Source: Carya illinoinensis | Lineage: Eukaryota; Streptophyta; Magnoliopsida; Fagales; Juglandaceae | Length of the DNA stretch: 64,000 nucleotides | Assembly: GCF_018687715.1 (NCBI RefSeq) | Contig: NC_056766.1 | Coordinates: 43,874,933-43,938,932 of the forward strand | Reading direction: 5' to 3' | Part shown: piece after piece, positions 57,901 to 64,000 of the stretch | How the letters are laid out: the number at the start of each line of letters is the position of its first letter | Position numbering within the stretch: position 1 is the stretch's first letter | Position numbers and translations under genes: made by a program | Notes under the pieces: generated by a model | The model's database searches: none | Told to the model about the DNA's origin: nothing | What the model saw: only the letters and a program-made list of their open reading frames with translations

Positions 57901-58838
57901 TTGGCCTTCGTGAGTATTTAACTTTAAACGTTACACTTGAACTTTATCAATTTTTCAAGACTTCTGAGTTGACCACTCTAAAATACTTCTTCATGTTTTA
58001 ATTTTATGCATCTGAAGACTTTTCAGTATGCTTACCCAAAAATAGATTTTTGAGTATAAGATACATCATGACTCTGAAAATGCAGTCATTTCATGCTTCG
58101 CAAAGAAACAATTTAGTTCTGATTTCTATCCAGCCTTTTCAGAACTCCGGAGTTCTGAGCAGAGCCAATTTAGGTTCATTTAGACAACTTCCAAAACTTC
58201 TAGCTTTCTTGTTAATTGTCTATTTGGATTCTTCTCAAAAGTTTGACACCTGTTTCATCTTCTACAATAAAACCTTATAATACTAATTATTCTTCTTTTG
58301 CTCCCCCTCTTAGGCCTTCCAGAAAGGGTCGCCAATTGTCAAGGATTTTTCCGAAGCCATTCTAAATCTATCTGAGAGCGGAGATTTGAAGTCACTGGAA
58401 GATCAATGGCTGACTCCACCACATGAGTGTTCAACCAACTTAAATTCCAACACGTCTAATAGCTTGAGACTCCAGAGCTTTTTGGTTCTTTATCTAGTAT
58501 CTTTCTCCACATCTACCATTTGTCTTCTGCTATCCCTAATTCATTTCCTTATAAATCATCGGCGACATCAAGATGCTTACGAAGGAAACGTTACTCCAGC
58601 TGACGAGAGCGTCTGGAAGAATGTGGTTAGACTTGTAAGATACTTTGAAATCCATATGAGAGGAAGAGATGCGACTCCGATAGACACATATGATCAGGGC
58701 GTTTGGAAGAAGGCGGTTGAACTAATACGACAATTTCATACCAAGAATCCAGGAAGAGCTCCAATTCTGGCAGGCACATTGACTACTGCAGAAGAAGGGA
58801 CATCGGGTGTAGTAGAAAGACGCATCAATATGTATTAA
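52405..58838 (+). CDS. GLR: Glutamate receptor-like channel (GLR, clade 2-like)
   Basis: Five exons: 52405-52690, 55299-56605, 57112-57418, 57512-57909, 58314-58838; in-phase junctions give 2823 nt, 940 residues. A signal peptide/hydrophobic start precedes the periplasmic-binding-like ligand domain (about 45-440), then S1 (about 462-581 with GFCIQVF and YGVYNK), M1 (582-602), pore segment [14 protein letters not shown] (about 620-633), M3 (644-672) with SYTASL, S2, and M4 (about 820-846) before a cytosolic tail. Plant GLRs are cation channels of plasma or internal membranes gated by amino acids and involved in calcium signalling. Start at 52405 gives a plausible signal peptide; 52330 adds an unlikely extension. 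Exon 3 has an unusually purine-rich acceptor (AATAAAAG). The exon 1/2 junction ([10 protein letters not shown]) looks a few residues short against the family. Clade assignment is by general resemblance. Confidence 0.92.
52735..55049 (-). mobile_element. Family A LTR inside GLR intron 1
   Basis: On minus it begins TGTAACACCCCAGGCCC at 55,049 and runs down to about 52,735, sharing blocks with 23,690-23,760 and 60,080-60,160 (AAATCACTTTGTTT, TTGGTACCAA). The last several hundred bases of the LTR, ending in GGGGCATTACA elsewhere, are absent, so the left side is truncated. It makes up most of the 2.6-kb intron and is antisense to GLR. The part around 54,420-54,640 has no counterpart that I can see and may be a further insertion. 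A (TA)n run lies at 54,893-54,927. Confidence 0.7.
56702..56915. mobile_element. Tourist-type MITE, family copy 3, in GLR intron 2
   Basis: Shares AGTTAAAAGTTGAATAAAATA-type and ATTGTTAGAATAT blocks and a GATAAGATGAGATGA end with the copy at 6336. A 17-bp direct repeat, TTAGCCTCGTTTATTTT, stands at 56,700-56,716 and again at 56,916-56,932. Confidence 0.65.
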
Positions 58839-59432
58839 TCGTCTTGAAGGGCAGAGCTCCTTACTAAAACAAGCATATTTTTATGATTTGGCATATTTTA
58901 AGTGATTGTCTAATTAAGTAGTGGACATACAAAACTCATTTCCCTTTTAGTCTCCATCTTCTCTTTGTTTTCTTACGATGTGTTATTAAATGATTAGAAG
59001 CCTATTTGCTACGTCATTTGTTTACTAATCATTTAATTTCATATAAACAAATGCTGAGAGGATCGATAAGTACGGTTAAAAATATGATAATAAGCATATA
59101 TATATTTATCATACAGTTATATATGTGTTTGTGTGTATGCATGTTTCTATCTATATATGTAAGTAACCCTCCGTCTGTTGGTCATGCACACGATCAGCTT
59201 GTAGCATTTCAGCTTGTGTGGTAGTCGAGGAGTGACTGCTTATGATAACTTCCTCCCTCAAAGAGCCTTCCTTCGCATCCAATGTGCCTTCTTTTGTATT
59301 ATGAATCATGTTTTATTTTATGAAACATATTTTCCCTTCTGTTAACAATTATGTGCAAGCTAATTTTGTTGGGGGGTTTTTTGCTTCTTTGCTTTAGTCC
59401 CACATTGCTGGTGAATAAATGAGTAGCAAGGC
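58839..59432. other. GLR 3' region and intergenic
   Basis: Probable 3' untranslated sequence of the GLR gene followed by intergenic DNA. No other gene or element end is seen before the LTR at 59,433. Confidence 0.4.
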
Positions 59433-61393
59433 TGTAATGCCCCGATCCCACATAGGGGTTGGAGAGTTACTTCCTATCACTTAAACCCACATTTCAACAA
59501 TATAATTATAGACTCCAAATTCCCAATATCATAAAGAAATTGTGATTCAAACTAATTTCCTCAATATAATAAAATTTTCAAAATGCTAAGTCATCAGAAC
59601 ATAATAAAATTTCTTAATAAACTTCGCTTTTACATATATAGAAACTCTGTAAGCTTAAACAACCATTCTTAAATCATCTCACCCAATGCTTTATAATCTG
59701 ATTCTTAGCTGAAATATCCAAACTCATCCGAAAAATATTGTGGAGATAAGGGGTGAGTTATCAACAACTCAGTAAGCAGAGCACATATGCTAGTATGCAA
59801 ACATGAGCATTTACAGAGTACGGTATGCAGAATTAAATATCTTTCAGAAATATCATGTAGAACAAAATATGTTTTCAAACGTAATAGAGCGATGGTTTTA
59901 AGACATATAAAACTCATAGTACTTTGGCATAACATAACTTGAGCATCATCATTACATCAAAACAGAGCATCTTACAAAGCAGAGACCATATTCCACCCCC
60001 GTAGTAGGGTTGTGCTAACCCCGACAGCCAAACCAGACAAAGACAGAGATGAAATCTTCTCTTTATCATTCTCGAAGTCCCGAGTATGTACATAGGAAAG
60101 ATCACATAAAAACCATTTTGTTTCCAAAGTGAGTGCACTCAGATTCAGAAAAGTTGGTACCAACCCAAATAAAGCAGAGCAGAGACAAAGTCAGATACAA
60201 AATCAGTACACCATGCCAAATGTTTTCAGATGCCATATCAGAATAAAACAGAGTACCAAAAGATATTCAGATCTTTATCACATACTAAAAACAAAGGTCG
60301 GAGCATCTTTCTAAATAAACGCACAAATTTTCATATTTTTCAAATCGCTCTTTTTCACATTTCAGAGACAGCATGATAAAAATATAGCTAATGTCTACAC
60401 AATGCATGTCAGAGAATACTTCTATTTTTTCCAAGTTCTCATTTCATAACAAAACATATAAAATTTTCAAAAAGTCAATCCTCAATCTCAATAATTCGTG
60501 TAAAATCTAGCATTAAAACATCGTTTACCTGGACTTATTAGCCTTTTGAAAATTTTCTCAAAAGTGGTGCCAAACAGATATAAATCGTCATTTATGAAAA
60601 TTCAAGTAATTTGAATAAATCTCTAATTGAGCAAAAACCTCATATTTACACTTGAAATATCTATTGTAATTTCTTAAAAACCTAAAACTCCTATTAGTCT
60701 CAAAATACCATCACTTCTAAATTCCTCAATCACCACTTAATCGAATTCAGACTGAAGAAAATAATTGCTTACTTAAAAATACTAATCCCCACCCCAAATT
60801 AAAATAGTACACTAGTTTCTTAATAATAAAGTAAAGTCCATTAAGAGTTACTAACACAGTTTCTGAAAATACACGAACTCGTTTTAAACATCAAACTTAT
60901 AACGGACAATCAGTTAAAAAAATATTCTTACACTTTTTGAATTATAAAAACTCAACCTAAATCAATTTAAAACACAGTCCATTTAACAATAAGGCCAACA
61001 GGTAAAACATGAAACATAAATCAACGTTCAAATATATTCGGCTAAACCTTTCAAAATAAAAGGGCATCAAAGTAATTACACATAAAAACTGCTAGAGTTA
61101 CAGTAGTTTAAAAAAATAAAACTCACTTACGAGTAAAATCACAAGGAGACAAAAAAATGATAAGCAGCAGCCACACATACCATAGAGTGAAAACAGGGGA
61201 AAAAGATCTAAGGGGAAGAGTCGCGACAACATTGGGCTGTGAGTGGTGCGCCAATTAGAGTGGCGGAGCTACAGAGAGAGTGATGAGAGAGAAAACAAAT
61301 CAGAGAAATGGAGGGAGAGAGAGAAATAGAGAGAATCTAAGAGAAAAAACGTGAGAGGGTGCCGGTGGCTTACCGTGAGGGGGAGAGGCAGTG
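59433..61393 (-). mobile_element. Family A LTR, cut by a family B LTR
   Basis: The left end reads TGTAATGCCCCGATCCC on plus, i.e. the minus LTR finishes GGGGCATTACA. It then follows the same order of blocks as the A LTR at 22,988 (GAGTTATCAACAACTCA at 59,755; TTGGTACCAAC at 60,152). A GAGA-rich stretch precedes the border with the B LTR at about 61,394. The start of the LTR is not visible here, so it is interrupted by or recombined with the B LTR. Confidence 0.65.
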
Positions 61394-63530
61394 TGTGGTG
61401 CCCCCAACTCCCACCTACGAACATGTGAAAATCGAGACGTCGGGATGATGACAACAAGGGTCACGCATCCCAATAACAAGTGCTAAGTGTGTACATGCAA
61501 CATGTGTAAAACAAAAGATGAAGCAGATCAGTTAAGTCAATCATTTAAGTACTAGAATTTTTAAATACAATATCACTTAAATACAAGCGTTTCAAAAAGT
61601 TATACAATTATCCGATGAAAACATAAATAAACCAAAATGAAATAATCAAAAGTAGGAAACAATTCCTAACCCTCCCTCGAGAAAGTGATCCCTGATCATG
61701 TCTCCGGCGGAGCCACATCCTCATGCTCTGCATCAAAATCTACGGCACCAAGAAATAGTACCGCAGGTAAGTAATAGTCCAAACAACCCACAAGATAAAA
61801 ATATATTCATGCAACAACAATATGCATGCACATGATGATAGATCATGGGACCCAAAAATCATCCTTTTCCAAAATGAATAATTTTCCACGTATACTAAAA
61901 ATCTCATTTTGGCCCAAAACATTTCCATTAAAACATATCCACAATTTTTTCAAAAAATGACTCATTATCCAATTAACACTGTAGGCAAGAATCGTAGGCG
62001 GGACTCTACCACCATCCCTACCGCATGCATTGTAGGTGGGAATCATAGGCGGGACTCTACTACCGTCCTTGCTTACCACCATCTCTACAGTTCCTTTTAC
62101 CTTTCTTTCAATCAATCAGAGCACTGTAGGTGGGAATCACAGGCGGGACTCTACCATCGTCATTGCTTACCACCATCCCTACAGTACCTCTAACTCAAAC
62201 CGTTCAATCCATTCATTTCAAACATATCCAAAATCATTTATCATATAAAAATCCAGTTTTCAAATATGCACATGAATATGCATGCAATTATGCGAAAATC
62301 CAGTTTTCCTTTACAAACATGAACATGTGTGCAATTATGCAATGTACATGACACGACACAATATTCAATAGCCAACAAATCCCAACATCAACCAATCAAA
62401 TACACAACTCCATCCTCCAATCCAATCGACCTCCAAACTTCTCGGACTCAGTCTGGCACAACCAACCAAATCATAAAATATTGTTAATGTAAAATATATT
62501 TAAATCTCAAGGGTTCTTTGAAAAATACTTACAGTACTATAATATAATTTTCGGAGGATCAATGAGCTCCAAAAGGTGGCGGCATAGCAATGTCACAATG
62601 CAAAATGCACTACGGCCGTGGGTCTCAGAATACCCAAATTTGAACGGAGACAAATGAAGGCTAGGGTAGGGCTTAGAGGTGTTGGTGAAACTAATGGTGG
62701 TAGTGGTGGTTGGCCGTGAGTGGCAGCGTAGAGGGCGGTTGAAAGCCAAAAAGGCCAAATCGGAAAGTGAAATGATTGGGCTTCACTGTTGGTGGTTTGG
62801 GGCTGGGGAAGGAGTGGTTTGGATTGCTGGAGGACTAGTAATAAAGTGGTGAAGAGGTGGTGGCTGAAGGTGGTGCCACGTTGGCGCTAGAGCACAAAAG
62901 CCGTGCGGCTTGAAGCCGTCATGGAGGCTCACGGTAGCTCGGAAGAGGCTGAAACTTTAAGGGGAGGGTTGCTGGCAGGTGAGGAAGTGGTTGCGAGGGG
63001 TGGTGACGGCCACGCCTGCGTGCGGCTGCGTGCTGGGAGGAACAAAAAAAATGATGGGGTAAAGGGGAGAAAGACGTCGTGCGCGGGGAGAGAAAAGCAG
63101 GGGAGGAAAAAGAAAAAGAGAGAAGAAAAAGGGAGAGGGAAAAAGAAAAAGAGGAAAAAGAAAAAGGAAGGGAAAGAAATGAGATTCAGTTCTCATCTTG
63201 GGTCACAAAACTGATCCAACGAAAATTATTTTTAAAACAATAAGTTGAATAAATTAATTTAATTGTAGTAACTAGCTAAAATAAAATAATTAATAAAAAC
63301 CAACAACACAATAATTTAAAGTAAAAAAATAAATTGATTTAAATTAAAGAGAAATTTAAACACAAAACAATAATTAATAACAAGAAAGCATATCAAAATA
63401 AATTTCACAATTTAAAAATCATAAAATAAATTCAACGAAAATCCGATAATATTAAAACAAGAGAACCAATTTTTTTAAAATCAATTAAATAATCATTCAA
63501 TAAAAATACACGTAAAACGGGGATATCACA
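61394..63530 (-). mobile_element. Family B 3' LTR, minus orientation
   Basis: On minus it starts TGTGATATCC at 63530 and ends GGGGGCACCACA near 61,394. It is homologous to the LTRs at 24,490 and 45,026. Directly before its start (63,531-63,545) lies a polypurine tract (AAGGAGAGGA on minus) and pol-end-like sequence, so this is a true 3' LTR whose element continued to the right. Confidence 0.8.
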
Positions 63531-63564
63531 TCCTCTCCTTCTTACAAATAAATTTCATCCTCGA
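63531..63564 (-). other. Polypurine tract and pol end between opposed LTRs
   Basis: 34 bp reading GAGGATGAAATTTATTTG then AAGAAGGAGAGGA on minus: the end of a Ty3/gypsy internal region. Its other side is cut by a plus-strand LTR. Confidence 0.65.
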
Positions 63565-64000
63565 TGTGATATCTCGTATTTACGTGTATTTTTATTGAAG
63601 GATTATTTAAAATTATTATAATTAGTGGTTCTTTTATTTTAAATTAAACATGTTTTTCGTTGTATTGTTTTATGATTTTTAAGTTGGGAGATTTAAATAA
63701 TGTGTTTTCTTGATATTAATAATTACTTCGCATTTAAATTACTCTCTAGTTTGAATTATTTTATTGTTGGACTTACTTGTATTGTTGAAAAATATTTCCC
63801 TTGCCTATATTTTATGTATTTTGGAATTTGAGACAATGTTGATTTTGTAGTATTTTATTTCGCTTGTTTTAAGTGAGTTTGTATTTAAACAAAATTTTGG
63901 TACTTAGTCAAACGACTTTATTATTCCGTTGCGTTACTTTGTTGTACACGTGTTGTTTGTATACACACTCGACACTTAATAATGGGATCCGAGACCCGTG
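63565..64000 (+). mobile_element. Family B LTR, plus orientation, cut by window edge
   Basis: Starts TGTGATATCTCGTATTTACG at 63565 and follows the family B LTR start in the opposite orientation to its neighbour, with GTGTTTTCTTGATATTAATA and ACACGTGTTG blocks shared with 45,026-47,548. It runs off the right edge. Confidence 0.8.

Noticed and set aside
62903..63214. 103-residue Lys/Glu/Arg-rich open frame
   Set aside because: Low-complexity sequence in a family B LTR, no homologue recognised.

Overview
The window is nuclear DNA from a dicot plant: spliced genes with GT..AG introns, small AT-rich introns, ribosomal-protein promoter motifs, and a heavy load of plant transposons. A Tourist-type MITE family present three times here resembles one I associate from memory with Fagales (walnut, hickory, oak), so a Fagales tree is my best guess, but nothing in the window proves it.

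Left part (1-17,000) is gene-rich. On the minus strand is the first coding exon of a plasma-membrane H+-ATPase (275-328), whose remaining exons lie off the left edge. A 51-aa ribosomal protein eL39 gene (minus, 3803-4198) and a nine-exon DCN1-like cullin-neddylation gene (plus, 4938-12813) diverge from a shared 740-bp promoter. The DCN1-like introns contain a LINE fragment with two DNA transposons nested in it and, near the 3' end, a tRNA-derived SINE. Two class V (GH18) chitinase genes face each other tail to tail: a broken one on plus (13930-15264) and an intact one on minus (15660-16910).

Middle part (17,000-48,000) is accessory DNA. It holds at least four decayed fragments of receptor-like kinases, all on minus. 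Among them lie a truncated Ty3/gypsy element (A), a second complete but dead Ty3/gypsy chromovirus (B, 24,490-33,453) inserted into A's LTR, a Ty1/copia 3' end, and a PIF/Harbinger transposon with a nearly intact transposase inserted in another DNA transposon. An orphan first exon of a glutamate-receptor-like gene (minus, 44,771-45,016) sits directly next to a solo LTR with perfect target duplications.

Right part (48,000-64,000) has a non-autonomous hAT element, one apparently intact five-exon glutamate-receptor-like channel gene (GLR, plus, 52,405-58,838; 940 aa) whose first intron is filled by a family-A LTR, and then further LTRs of families A and B ending in two head-to-head B LTRs at the right edge.

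The genes do not form a pathway. The recognisable host genes are housekeeping (proton pump, ribosome, neddylation) or belong to tandemly duplicated families often linked to defence and signalling (chitinase, receptor kinase, GLR), where duplication, decay and transposon insertion are common. I found no sign of a previously undescribed biological system; the best material is the transposon stratigraphy, where several insertions can be read to the base from target-site duplications and restored host sequence.
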